Under the pieces are notes generated by a model that saw only the letters and a program-made list of their open reading frames with translations, had not been told where the DNA came from and did not search any database. The translations under genes and the position numbers were made by a program. Below, in pieces: positions 14,100 through 25,410 of a stretch of DNA of 64,000 nucleotides (position 1 is its first letter; each line of letters begins with the position of its first letter). Origin of the DNA: Scortum barcoo (Eukaryota > Chordata > Actinopteri > Centrarchiformes > Terapontidae); assembly GCA_023238725.1 (NCBI GenBank), contig CM041538.1, positions 7,105,880 to 7,169,879 of the forward strand, read 5' to 3'.

Positions 14100-14570
14100 G
14101 GGAGGCAGGAAGGACAGCGAGAGGAATGAGATAGACGGAGGGAGCAAGAGGAAAGACACAATGGCAGACTAGAAGGAGAAAGAGGAAGAGAATGAGTGGT
14201 AGGCAGGAGACTCTGTGTGGGTTGACTTTCTCTCTCTCGGGTGCTATGGTAACCTACAGAGCTGCAGCTAATCATAGGAGAGGAGAGAGAAAGAGCGAAG
14301 AGAGAGGAGGAGAGAGAGAAAAGAGAGAGAGAGAAGAGGAGAGAGGGGAGAAAAGAGGTGAGGGGGAAAAGGGGGAAGAAACGAGAGAAAGGAAAGGAAA
14401 GGAGAGAGAGGGGAGAGGAGAGTAAAGGGGATGAAAGGAAAGAAGAGGGGAGCATAAAGAATGGAGTGAGAAAATGAAAAGAAAAGAAAAGAAAGGAGAC
14501 GTAGAGGGAAAGAGAAGATGAAAGGAAAGGTGGAGAGAAATGAGGGGAGGAAGAGATGAGTTGGTCCTTT
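14100..14570. repeat. Polypurine tract (G/A-rich, about 470 bp)
   Basis: The plus strand is almost only G and A, densest at 14,277-14,560, built of irregular GAGA, GGAGA and AAAGGA units. Long frames on both strands (Ser/Leu/Phe-rich on minus, Glu/Arg-rich on plus) are by-products of composition and are not annotated as genes. Confidence 0.8.
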
Positions 14571-14809
14571 CATATCTTATTAGACCTGTCTGAAAGGGAA
14601 ATAAAGGTGATCGATAGATAACACCTTTAATTGGTTTTAAAAGCCTTAAATATGAAGACATCACTTTTATGACTTGTTAGAGCTTTAAAGATCCTCCAGT
14701 TCTGGTTTATTTCCAAATCAGAATTTCAAGTTAAAGTCAAGTGTTTCAAGTTAGACTGAGGCTCTCTAAAGGAGAAGCATTTTCAGCCACGCTGGCAGAC
14801 AACTCTCAA

Positions 14810-14970
14810 CATCTCGACAACTATCGTATGGATTGTCAGACATTCAGATTCCCCTTAGGAGAACTGTAATCACTTTGGTGATCCACTGACGTTTCCTGTG
14901 GCGCCACGATCAAGTCATTTTTGCTCCATTTTATCACCAAACTTTAGTCATGACAGGGTTTTGTGTTTTT
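14810..14970. repeat. Dispersed teleost repeat, copy 1
   Basis: The stretch contains blocks such as GAACTGTAATCACTTTGGTG and GATCCACTGACGTTTCC. A related block occurs at about 56,885-57,045, including CTTTGGTGATTTGGTGATCC and a following CTGACTTTTTATC. I recall this motif series as a very common dispersed repeat in percomorph genomes. Its class is uncertain. Confidence 0.5.
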
Positions 14971-17108
14971 GTCGGCAGATGATATTAGATGCAGAGGCAC
15001 ACGCAGACACACACGTCAGGTAGATTTCCACCCCTGCAGCTATATTTTTAGATCTTCAGTGAAGTGTTTTGATGGCTCGTCCTGATCTAGAAAGTATTGA
15101 TTGTTAACAGACAGCATTTGATTGTCCCCACTGACAATCAAACTGATTATAATTACAGACAAAAAGGTGTCAGTACCTACAAACTCCCAGGCCTCCGGTA
15201 GAGAACTCAAGCTTAAGGAAGAGGGGGTGAGAAAGTGTTATTTTATATATAGAAAGTCATGAATGTTTTAATAAATAAAACAGTAATCCCAAAACCAAAG
15301 TATAATTGTGTTTTTTATGATGATAATTGTCCATTTATATTCATTGCAAGCTCGTTTATATCTTAACAGCGGTGGGTACGTGGTGATCAGTCTCCTATTG
15401 TTACCTGTCCATTCACTCATATTTAACACACACACACACACCACATTACTGTTTTTGACTTTTTTTCTGTATGTGAAATCAAACACACAAAAAAAACTGT
15501 TTGTGGGTGGACTTATGTTTTCTTTGCTGTTGTGACAGATGATTGAGAAACTGCAAGGCTGTAAAGGCAACAGTCCTTTGTTTCATTGGCTGTTGTATTG
15601 TGTGCGCTCCGGAGCGCAATGCAGCAAATTAATCACAACATGATTCAGCTTCATGAAATAAGGTGTTGGCCCTCTACCAAAGCCAAAACTGGCACAGAGA
15701 GCAGGGCTAGGGCAACTTGTGTTTGTGCGTTTGTTTGTGGTCATTTTGAATTGTTTGTACTCATTTTTTCACAATTTGTCCATATCTACACTGGCACACA
15801 AAACCAGTCTGAATGCATGAGGGAAACACATTTTCTATTGGAAACAGGTGCAGAGGGAATCAGTGTTGGAAAAGTAACTAAGTACTGTTGGGATCTCAGA
15901 CCATGTGCTCAAAACAACAGAAGGCCTACACGAAGCTGAAAAGCCTGTAGAGGCCTACATGGAAACTGAGAAGTCCTGACTAGAGTCAGAAGGGGGGTTT
16001 TACGGCCCTTTGTTCAGAGAAGTGCGCCAAATTCTAACATCGCACCTACGTGTGAAGTTTGGTTAAATTCAAACTCTGGCTTCTCACTGGAGGAAGCCCA
16101 CAGAAACCACAGGGGTTCCCTGTGGCACAGTGATGATGTCACCCAGGTGATATAAGCTGGAGCGCCCCACTTCTCATTGCCTTTTATTCCCCAGTGCCAT
16201 GTTACTGTAAGAGCCCCTGTGGGCTTTTCTCCCATGACTCTGGCTGCTTAAAGGGAGCATCCACACGCTTAATTTTTCTTCTTTTAATTTTTGCTTTCAT
16301 TTTTGGTCACACGTCTTCATCTCGCACACCGAGTGAACAGACTGTTTTGCTGAATCTGGAAAACAGCTGAGCATCAGTTGAACTCAACGCCTGCTCGCAG
16401 AAGGACAAATAACTTCATCAAGGACACCAGACTCCACGTCCCTTCTCGCCTCGTAAAGTCAACTCTGCCGCTGAGCAACAAGCTTGCCGAAGGAAACGGC
16501 TTATCACCGCTCAGCCAACGACGCGCTGATGGAATAACTTAGAGATCAAATGACTCAAAGTAAGAGGCTTGTGTCTGGGCAGAGACTTTAGGGTAGGTTC
16601 ATTACACTTTTTTTTTATTGTGGCGAAAGAAGGACAGCTACTTCAGAGTAGTTCCCCTGTTGTTCTTCTGCTGTTATATGTTTTGTGCAGTGTTCACACA
16701 CACCGCAGTCTTTAGGGGTACTTTTCAGTCCGGACCAAGATTAATGAGTGAAAATCTCATTAGTTAAAGGACAAGTACCCGGCCCGACGAAGACCACTGT
16801 CCGCCCACTACTGTGGCTAAGATAAGCGCTCATTGTCTCTCTGGTGCTGCTAAGAGTTTCTTAGCCTGTTGCATGCCCCCCCTTTTTATTTCCCCTTTTA
16901 CTAACCAACACAAAAGCTCCTACACACCACCAAGGCACACATACGAGCAGCGGCTGAGCCATCCTGCTTCTATATTCCTTTAGAGACACGGTTTCACACC
17001 TCTCCATTTGTCTCTCTCTCTCAGCTCAAACCTTGCAGTTGAGCCACCACGTGGAGGCATGTAGCCACTCAGAAAGCTGCACCGCCCGCCATTTTCTCCT
17101 CCCCTTCT
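14971..17108. other. Gene-free stretch with a promoter-like patch
   Basis: No supported exon. At about 16,130-16,160 a TGATGATGTCACCC block and a GATATAAG TATA-like motif occur together, and a donor-like AAA|GTAAGA lies near 16,560. This could be an orphan promoter or part of an LTR, but no partner repeat was seen. A 25-base block at about 15,863 (CAGTGTTGGAAAAGTAACTA) resembles the terminus of the hAT-like family annotated elsewhere in this window. Confidence 0.4.
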
Positions 17109-17114
17109 TACGCA

Positions 17115-17142
17115 TACACACACACACACACACACACACACA
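17115..17142. repeat. (CA)n microsatellite
   Basis: About 14 CA units with no interruption. Confidence 0.9.
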
Positions 17143-17429
17143 AAGACAGTACATAATAGTATATAATAGATATTTGTTGATTAGGAATGGTATTGATTAT
17201 AATTGATATTATTACTGTCAATAAATTCTATTTATGTTAAATGGTCGTTGTCTGTGATTATTGTGCATATATTTCCTGTAATAACAGCTGGATTGTGGGT
17301 CAGTGCTCAGGATTCAACCCTTCATGGTTCACTCATAAGTGGACCATTTGAGACTGTTTTGGCTAAATATATATTATATATATATATTTAAAGTTCTTGG
17401 TTAGTTCTTGCCCCATAATTTTATTTAAT

Positions 17430-18090
17430 AATTAGTTATCAGTCCCTGCCGATAACCAGATCAGCCCTCTTATAATTTTATTTATTTGACAGCTAGTTAT
17501 TAGTTAACATTTTCTTTAATAATTATCTTAATATTATAAAATAAAATTCCTTGAAAGAATTGGTTCCCATTTTTGGCTTAATGCCCACAAAAAGAATTCT
17601 GAGCCCCTTTGTTATATTTAAGATGCCTGTAAATTGTTAGCAGTGGTAACCCCTTCTTTTTTTTGTGTCTCAGGGTTTATGCATTGATGCTTTGGTCTTA
17701 ATCTAATAATGTCAAATAATAATATATCAGTGACAATGGACTTTTTCTATTTATTTCTTTTCCTTATGGTGCTATTAATTGAGTAGGGTTTTCAATGAAG
17801 GACCCTGGAGTATTTTTACATAATTTTATTTAATAATCTGAATACTTCTTCCAGCACTGGAGATAATGGTGGTAGTTGTTCCCAGTGTGGTCCTGTCAAG
17901 GACAACCATGGAAATAGGAATAGAGAGCCAGGGACGACTAATAATTATTCTTATTCACATGCGAGATTTGTTGCGTTTGGCTCTGACATGAGACACCGCC
18001 TCCGATTCAAACACGTTAATCAAAAAAAAAACAACAACACACGATTATTAATTTCTGCCGATAACCAGATCATAATTTTATTTAATAATT
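17430..18090 (+). repeat. Duplicate block, shortened copy A
   Basis: The block follows the same order of sequence as 18,110-18,935 but lacks many short segments of about 2-40 bases. Between the gaps the two copies are nearly identical. Examples: TTCCTTGTTAAAGAATCAG in copy B is TTCCTTGAAAGAATT here, and CCTGTCATTGAGGACAACC is CCTGTCAAGGACAACC. An 18-base block, CTGCCGATAACCAGATCA, occurs at about 17,447, 18,056 and 18,112. Copy A also carries extra ATAATTTTATTTAATAAT-type AT-rich pieces. The block includes a truncated version of the hAT-like element. Confidence 0.8.
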
Positions 18091-18109
18091 AGGAATATAA
18101 TAATTATTC

Positions 18110-18935
18110 TCCTGCCGATAACCAGATCAATAGTCTCTTAGTGCACAACAGTACATTCACTCAATCCACCATCTATTTGACAGCTGTAGTTACTTCAGAT
18201 TAACATTTTCATCATTTAAAGATAATTATCTTAATATTATAAAATAAAATTCCTTGTTAAAGAATCAGTGGTTCCCAACCTTTTTGGCTTATGATGCCCA
18301 CAAAAAGAATCTGTGCTGAGCCCCTTTGTTATATTTAAGATGCCTGTAAATTGTTAGCAGTCCCACCAAAGAGACATTTTCCATCCAAACCCCTTCTTTT
18401 TTTTGTGTCTCAAAGAGTCATCTATTCAAGACAGTTTATGCATTGATGCTTTGGTCTTAATCTAATAATGTCCTAAATAATAATATATCAGTGACAATGG
18501 ACATTTTTCTAAAAATAATAGTATTTCTTTTCCTTATGCGTTATATAAATTTAGCTGATTAATTGAGTAGGGTTTTCAATGAAGGACTTTTACTTGCAAT
18601 GGAGTATTTTTACATAAATGTACTGGTACCTTTATTTCAGTAAAGGATCTGAATACTTCTTCCAGCACTGGAGATAATGGTGGTAGTTGTTCCCAGTGTG
18701 GTCCTGTCATTGAGGACAACCATGTGGAAATTTGCTTCAAAGACACCCAGAAGGAACAGGAGACTTTGAGAGAGCCAGGGACGACTGTAAGGCTAAATTA
18801 TTTCACACATGCGAGATTTGTTGCGTTTGGCTCTGACATGAGACACCGCCTCCGATTCAAACACGTTACACCATCAAAAAAAAAACAACAACACACGACT
18901 TCTCTTTACTGCAAATATACTGATTCCTAATTCTG
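18110..18935 (+). repeat. Duplicate block, full-length copy B
   Basis: The longer member of the pair. It contains the hAT-like element at 18,266-18,670 plus about 150 bp of left flank and 260 bp of right flank that are also in copy A, so the duplication involved the locus and not just the element. The right flank stays open from 18,671 in one plus-strand frame but matches no protein I recognise. Confidence 0.8.
18266..18670 (-). mobile_element. hAT-like non-autonomous element
   Basis: The left end begins CAGTGGTTCCCAACC and the right end, reverse-complemented, begins CAGTGCTGGAAGAAG, so both termini carry CAGTG as in many hAT elements. The interior has blocks I recall from an abundant percomorph repeat, such as TGATGCTTTGGTCTTAATC and GGAGTATTTTTACA. 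An 8-bp target duplication is not clear: the flanks are TAAAGAAT and GAGATAAT. Diverged relatives lie at about 32,812 and 50,567. Confidence 0.65.
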
Positions 18936-20085
18936 AAGGGCGACCTCGAATCTGACAGACTGCGCTTATCTGAAGCCGCAGGACAACCGGAGACATTGAT
19001 TATGGGCTGCTGTTAGCTGATCACAGATTAACATGTCTTCATGTTGTTCAAAGCTCGTCATTTCAGTGAGTCACTCTCCCTTTACTGTAGTTGTGTTATT
19101 GTGTCTTCACGCTGTCCTCTTGATTTGTGGCAGAAGAATTAAATTTCTTTATATGTTGCCACTAATGTGTCTCGTGTAACGGCGGATGGAAACCTGGCCA
19201 GCTTTGTTTCTCTCATCTGTCTCTCTCCTCCTTTGTGTCTTTTTGCCCCCCTGCTCATTTCTCAACGTTTCAAAATCCTACTGAGAATGATGCAACCATA
19301 CAGTAACTATACAGACAGACAACACACACACACACAGACGCAGTCTTTCTCAAACTAGACTACTTAGGAAATATTTAATCTTCTTTAAGTATGGGTTCAT
19401 TCACAAACAAAAAGGCTCATCTTTCTAATAGTTTTTCATCTGTCTATCTGTCTTGTATGTCTGTTTTTTCACCTGTCTGTCTGCATATGTAGGTCAGGGT
19501 GCCTCAGTTGTAACTGGACCTACTTCCATTTGATTGGTTTACTCTTATTCTGGCTAATTAGACCTCTCTTCAGGATATGCCTACAGTACGCTGTAAACAG
19601 TAAACCACCATAAATGTGTCTCTGGTCCTGCCTGAGCAGGTGCAGCAGCCGAGTCAGCGGAGCTCGAGTTTCTGCTCGCTAATATTTCATCGTTAAGGTC
19701 GGATCATAGAGCATCTGCTTGCCTCTCTAACGTCGAGAAGGTCGTTTATCAACACTCACAGCTGTTTTGGAGGTATTTTCCACAATAAAAATCCAATTCA
19801 AATAATTGCATCCCGTGTCAAACTGTAGTTTTAAGATTCTGTTATTTTAGTTGTAATGTGCTCATTTAGTGGATATTCCTAAGGACAAGTGTGTGCAGTA
19901 CAGATTAGGTTTTAGCATAGAAGTACTGCATCCAATGGATTTAATAGAAACATGGAAGCATCAGATTTATCTTTTAAGAGCAACAATTTTCGAACACACA
20001 GAAAGATTATTTTGTCCTGCTGATTGTGGCATCAAACAATTATATCTTTCTTTCTAGAGGACAAACAATATATTTTATATGTAAT
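18936..20085. other. Gene-free stretch
   Basis: No supported exon. There is a short CA run near 19,322. A 62-codon open frame at 19,869-20,057 has no recognisable motif and no clear splice context. Confidence 0.55.
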
Positions 20086-20095
20086 ATATACTTTC
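20086..20095. repeat. LINE target-site duplication, left copy
   Basis: ATATACTTTC directly precedes the 5' end of the LINE. The identical 10-mer follows its 3' end at 23,173-23,182. This fixes both borders and supports insertion by target-primed reverse transcription. Confidence 0.85.
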
Positions 20096-23000
20096 CTGCC
20101 ACCTTATCGTGGTGGAGGAGTTTGAGTGGCCTAATCATGCTAGAAGCTATGTTGTTGGGGCGAATTTGCCCCTGGTAGGGTCTCCCAAGGCAAATTGGTT
20201 CTAGCTGAAGGGCCAGACAAAGAGCGGTTCAAAAGACCCAAATGAGGAAAAAAGAACAAAAAGGACACGTACGCATTCTGCCCGGAGGTGTACTGCAGGG
20301 GCCCCGCCTGGAGCCAGGCCTGGGGTGGCTCACCGGTGAGCGCCAGTGGCCGGGCTTTGTACCCATGGGGCCCGGCCAGGTCCAGCCCGAAGCAGCTTGA
20401 CATGGGTCCGTCCTCCAGTCCGACCACCCGGAGGAGGAACCGTTTGGGTCCGGTGCAATGTGGATTGGTGTGGCAGGTCAAGGCGGGGGCCTTGGCAGCC
20501 CAATCCCCGGCTAACAAAACTGGCAATTGGTACATGGAACATCACCTCTCTGGTGGGGAAGGAGCCGGAGCTGGTAGGAAGAGGTTGAGCGTTTCCGACT
20601 AAATGTAGTCGGCCTCACCTCGACACACAGCGCCAGGCTCTGGAACCAAAATCCTTGAGAGGGGTTGGACCCTCTTCTATGCTGGAGTTGCTCTTGGTGA
20701 GAGCGCGAGAGCAGGGGTGGGCTTATTAATAGCCCCCAATCTCTCTGCTGCTGATACGTTGGAGGTTTACCCTGGTGCACGAAAGGGTAGCTTCCCTGCA
20801 CCTTTGGGTTGAGGAACGGGTCCTGACTGTTGTTTGTTGCTATGCTCCAAACGACAGTTCAGAATACCCACCCTTTTTGGGGTTCCTGGGACGGGTGCTG
20901 GATAGTGCCCCAACTGGGTCAACTGGGGACTCCATTGTCTTACTGCATGGGGACTTCAACGCTCATGTGGGCAATGACAGCATGACCTGCAGGGGAGTGA
21001 TTGGGAGGAACAGCCTGCCTGATCTGAACCCGAGTGGTGTTCAGTTATTGGACTTATGGGCTAGTCACACTTTGTCCATAATCGAACACCATGTTCGAAC
21101 ACAAGGGTGTCCGAAAGTGCAGTTGGCACCAGGAGGACGCCTTAGGTCATAGATCGATGATCGATTTTATAATCGTATCATCTGATCTGCAGCCGTATGT
21201 TGTGAAGAGAGGAGCAGAGCTGTCAATTGATCAGCACCTGGTGGTGGGTTAGATCAGATGGCGGGGAAGGATGCCGGACAGACCTGGTAGACCCAAACGG
21301 ATAGTGAGGGTTTGCTGGGAACGCCTGGCTGAAGAACCTGTCCAGATGGTCTTCAACTCCAACCTCCGGCAGAGCTTCAACTGCATTCCGAGGGTGGCAG
21401 GGGATATGGAGTCCGAATGGGCCCTATTCCGTGCTGCTATTGTTGAAGCAGCAACCATGAGCTGTGGCTGCAAGGCAGCTGGGGCTAGTCACGGCGGCAA
21501 CCCCCGAACCCACTGGTGGACACCAGAGGTGAGGGGGTTGTCAGGCTTGAAGAAGGAGTCCTACAGGGCATGGATGGCCTGTGGGACTCCAGAAGCAGCT
21601 GATGGCTACCCGGCAGGCCAAGCGGTATGCGGCTCTCGGGTGGTTGCTGAGGCAAAAACTCGGGTGTGGGAGGAGTTCGGTGGTGAGGCCATGGAGAAAG
21701 CCTTTCGGTCGGCCCGAGGTTATTCTGGCAAACTGTCCGGCGCCTCTGGAGGGGAAGAAGCGGGCAGTGCCTCTGGAGTGGCAAACTGGAGTGATGGTCC
21801 CCATTTTCAAGAAGGGGAACCAGAGGGTGTGTTCGAACTATAGGGGGATCATACTCCTCAGCCTCCCTGGGAAGGTCTACACCAGGGTACTGGAGAGAAG
21901 AGTCCGACCGATAGTCGAATCTCGGATTCAGGAGGAACAATGTGGTTTTCGTCCCTGGCCGTGGAACTGTGGACCAGCTCTTCACCCTTGGCAGGGTGCT
22001 GGAAGGGGCATGGGAGTTTGCCCAACCAGTCTACATGTGTTTTGTAGATCTGGAGAAGGCCTACAACCGTGTGCTCCAGAGGCACTCTGTGGGGGGCACT
22101 CCGAGAATATGAACATGGTGGTGGATGGCCCCTATTAAGGACCATTCAATCCCTGAATTGTGTGAGCTTGGTTCTTGCATTGCAGGCAGTAAGTCGGAAT
22201 CATTCCTGGTGGGGGAGTAGGACTCCGCCAGGATCTGCTCTTTGTCACCGGTCCTGTTCATAATATTTATGGGCAGGATTTCTAGGCACAGCATGGTGGG
22301 AGGAGGGGCTCAGATTCGGTGGCCTGAGGTTCCTGTCTCTGCTTTTTGCAGATGATTTGGCCTCATCGAGTAGTGACCTCCAGCTTTCACTGGGACGGTT
22401 CACGGAGTGTGTGAAGCGGCTGATGAGCGGATGAGAATCAGCACCTCTAAGTCCAAGGCCATGGTTCTCAGTCGGAAAAGGGTGGATTGCCCACTCCGGG
22501 TCGGGGGAGGAGTTCTCTGCCCCAAGTGGAGGAGTTTAAGTATCTCGGGGTCTTGTTCAGGAGTGAGGGAAAAATGGAGCGAGAGAGATGACAGATCGGA
22601 TGCGCTGCAGCATCTGCAGTGTTGCCGACGTGCTGGTCCGTTCCGTAGTGGTGAAGAAGGAGCTGAGCCAGAAGGCAAAGCTTTACTGGTCCACCTATGT
22701 TCCAATCCTCACCTATGGTCATGAGCTTTGGGTCATGATGACCGAAAGAACGAGATCGTGGATACAAGCGGCTGAAATGAGTTTTCTTCAAAGGGTGTCT
22801 GGGCTCAGCCTTAGGGACAGGGTGAGGAGCTCAGACATCTGCGAGAGGCTCAGTCGGAGTAGAGCCGCTGCTCCTCCATGTCGAGAGAGAGCTAGTTGAG
22901 GTGGTTTCAGGGCATCTCACAAGGATGCTTCCTGGATGCCACCCTGCGGAGGTGTTTTGGGCATGTCCATCCGGGAGGAGACCCCGAGCAGCAGACCCAG

Positions 23001-23172
23001 GACACGCTTGGAGGGATTATATCTCTCGACTGTCTTGGGAATGCCTCAGGGATCCCCCTGGAGGAGCTGGTTGAAGTGTCTGGGGAGAGGACTGTCTGGG
23101 CCTCTCTGCTGAGACTGCTTCCCCCGCGACCCGGACCCAGGATAAGCGGTTAGAAGACGGACAGACAGATGG
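20096..23172 (+). mobile_element. Decayed non-LTR retrotransposon (LINE), nearly full length
   Basis: This 3,077-bp insertion carries pieces of one APE-endonuclease/reverse-transcriptase polyprotein scattered over several frames. Endonuclease pieces are GTWNITSLVGKE (near 20,530) and GDFNAHVGND (20,950-20,977). The linker contains WWTPEV. Reverse transcriptase pieces are FKKG and NYRGI (about 21,800-21,850), EEQCGFRP (near 21,940) and the catalytic FADD at 22,345-22,356. The C-terminal part includes LTYGHELWVM and LLRLLPPRP (to about 23,130). The 3' end has GATAAGCGG followed by short GACAGATGG-type units, typical of a very common fish LINE. Frameshifts, stops and at least one large gap between endonuclease linker and reverse transcriptase make it inactive. 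I leave the clade open (RTE- or L2-like). Confidence 0.93.
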
Positions 23173-23182
23173 ATATACTTTC
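23173..23182. repeat. LINE target-site duplication, right copy
   Basis: ATATACTTTC, identical to the copy at 20,086-20,095, immediately after the terminal GATGG of the LINE. Confidence 0.85.
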
Positions 23183-23949
23183 AGTGTTATTTCATTTAGG
23201 GGGGGGGCTTGTTTAGAAAGACAGTGACCCTGAAACAGGTGCAGCTAAATGGAAATCAGCCATCTTTAAAGGGTTATTTACACCTGTGTTTTCCCAGCTG
23301 TGACAAGCTGAAACATCTTATCAGGTGTGTTCATCTATATTATTATTATGTTATTATTTCATCATTTTATATTTGTGTATATATTTTCTTAGGTTTTACT
23401 TGAGTCACAAGTGTTGATAAATGACTTTCTGGGTTTGTGAATGATCCCCCAGTGATATGTCTCACACGAAAGAGGCACAAACTGTGGCTGGAGAAGAGGT
23501 CTAATCAGCCCAGAGAAGAGGTCTAATCAGACCACAGTGAAAACATCTGTGTACCATGGGCGTGTGGAGACTTTAATCAAGTTGTGCTCAGCACCAGAAC
23601 CACATCCCTCCACCACTGGAAGAACTAGTCCTTGACCTCACCTCTCAATCAGAGTAAAACCCTTCCAGAGGCTCTTATCAGAAACCATCCATCTTCAGAC
23701 TGTCAGTTTTCCAAGAAAGACAGCACGATTTAACCCTGCAATTATTGTGGATTTGGGACATGGTTGCACAGTATGATTCAGATATGTTAATTGGGTTGCT
23801 TTTTGTATAGTTGTTGCAATGATTTCAACAAATACTGGAACCCTTTTGCCTGCAGATGAAATCAAATTGAAACAAAACATATGCACAGCCATCCACCACC
23901 AAGAGAGTCTACAGAAAAAAAACAAAGCACCGAATAGCTGTTTAATCTA

Positions 23950-24018
23950 AATTAACAGCAGTATTTTAGCATATCTATATATATATATATATATATAGAT
24001 ATATGCTGAAATATTCTT
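23950..24018. repeat. AT-rich inverted repeat with (TA)n centre
   Basis: ATTTTAGCATATCTATATAT on the left mirrors ATATATAGATATATGCTGAA on the right across a (TA)n core. The arms differ by an extra AT and one base. It could extrude a hairpin or cruciform. It is probably a TA microsatellite within a palindromic repeat. Confidence 0.75.
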
Positions 24019-25294
24019 TCTCAGGCAGACAGATCAAACCAAGCTCCTCTCAGCAAAGCAGTCCAAATATTGCCAACTACTTCAGACTCTATTGACACAG
24101 GTCAGCGTGCCACCAGTACATCCCATCAGCAATCAAACTGCTGAAGCTCCATACGGATGATCAGGAAGCAAATGTTGCCAGGCAACAGATACAGTTGCAG
24201 CCTCCACACAGAGTCCTGGATGATATTTCTTAGCAACTACATTTGTTTTTTGGATGTTAAAACTGAACCCCACAGTGCTGCATGATTGTGACAGAGTTGG
24301 GGCCACAGGGATGTCATCATGGCTAAATCGCCTTCAGAGGGACTGTGTAACCTTGAAACCAGACAGGATAATCATCTGGATATAAATACATACACACACG
24401 CAGACAGTAACACCGGCCGGACACAGAATCAGAACGATCCACATCCTCTGTCCTCTGCTTAACTTCTTAAACTCTTCATTTTCTTAAGTTAAGCCTGAAA
24501 GTGATTTTTTTTGGACGCATGGGAGCATGAAGGATAATAACTGCTGGATGTGTAAATAAGCAACCATATCAACTAAGAAGGTGATGATATGCAAATGTTG
24601 TATTTAGACCTTGTTTTCAGTGCCCTGAAAAAGGAGTTACTGCAGGTCCAACAATGCAGCCAACAGGCACTTAGCTTAGCATAGCCTGATGTAAAAACTG
24701 GCCACAGCTTTTCATCTTTACATCTTGGCTACAAAATGGTGTCCATCTTCTTATCTAATTGTTGGTAGGAAAAGATTAGGAATCTGGCGATGATGGCTGA
24801 GGTCCGGCTAAAAAAACTATGGGATTGGGAATGCATTGTGTCAGTAAGGGCCCTCATCAGTACAAACGTGTGTGTGGGTGTATTCATGTGTGTACTGTGA
24901 AAAGGGTGGCATCTCTCCATTTGATTTTGTAATATGATCATTGGACAAACATCATTTCAGACACAGTGTAAAGTGCACTGTTCATACAGTATTAGTCCAA
25001 TTTCCAGATTTTTAATCCTAGTTTTAAAACAAGTCATTTCAGTATAATTTGACAATGGAGTTTGGCATTAATTACAGTTTTTGCACCTCCTGTTGACACA
25101 CTGTCACTGACTAACTGTCTCTGACTGTCTTGTGATCTTACATGCTGTGCTAAGACATGATAGATTTCAATGAAACCTTTACCAGTCCGCTCCAGTCAGA
25201 AAAGATTTGAGGCTTACCAGGACTGTGATCGCAGCACTTCCAATGCTGCTGCATACTTGGCTAGAAGAATCTCTCAGCTGTGGGGCATCCCAGT

Positions 25295-25410
25295 GAATCC
25301 GTGGGTTGGGGTGAATACCATGTACTTGTGATGTTGTGGGCTCAAATCTGGCTGCTGGCCGGCCTCAACCCCCCCCCTCTCTGTCATCTTCCCTGCCACC
25401 GCTCTGCATA
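25295..25410 (+). repeat. Possible tRNA-derived SINE remnant
   Basis: TGTGGGCTCAAATCTGGC resembles a degenerate RNA polymerase III B box, and it is followed by a CCCCTCTCTGTCATC-type tract that I associate with fish tRNA-derived SINEs. There is no clear A box and no target duplication, so the call is tentative. Confidence 0.35.

Noticed and set aside
14268..14664. Overlapping Ser/Leu/Phe-rich open frames of 100-155 codons on the minus strand
   Set aside because: They lie in the polypurine tract. Low composition complexity removes stop codons and no domain is present.
18671..18930. Open frame beginning DNGGSCSQCGPVIEDNH as an exon of a real gene
   Set aside because: Zinc-ribbon-like look but no convincing family match, no clear splice sites, and it lies in the duplicate block adjoining a transposable element.
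21271..22138. Two 185-190-codon open frames as candidate host genes
   Set aside because: They are overlapping pieces of the LINE polyprotein and are flanked by a target-site duplication.
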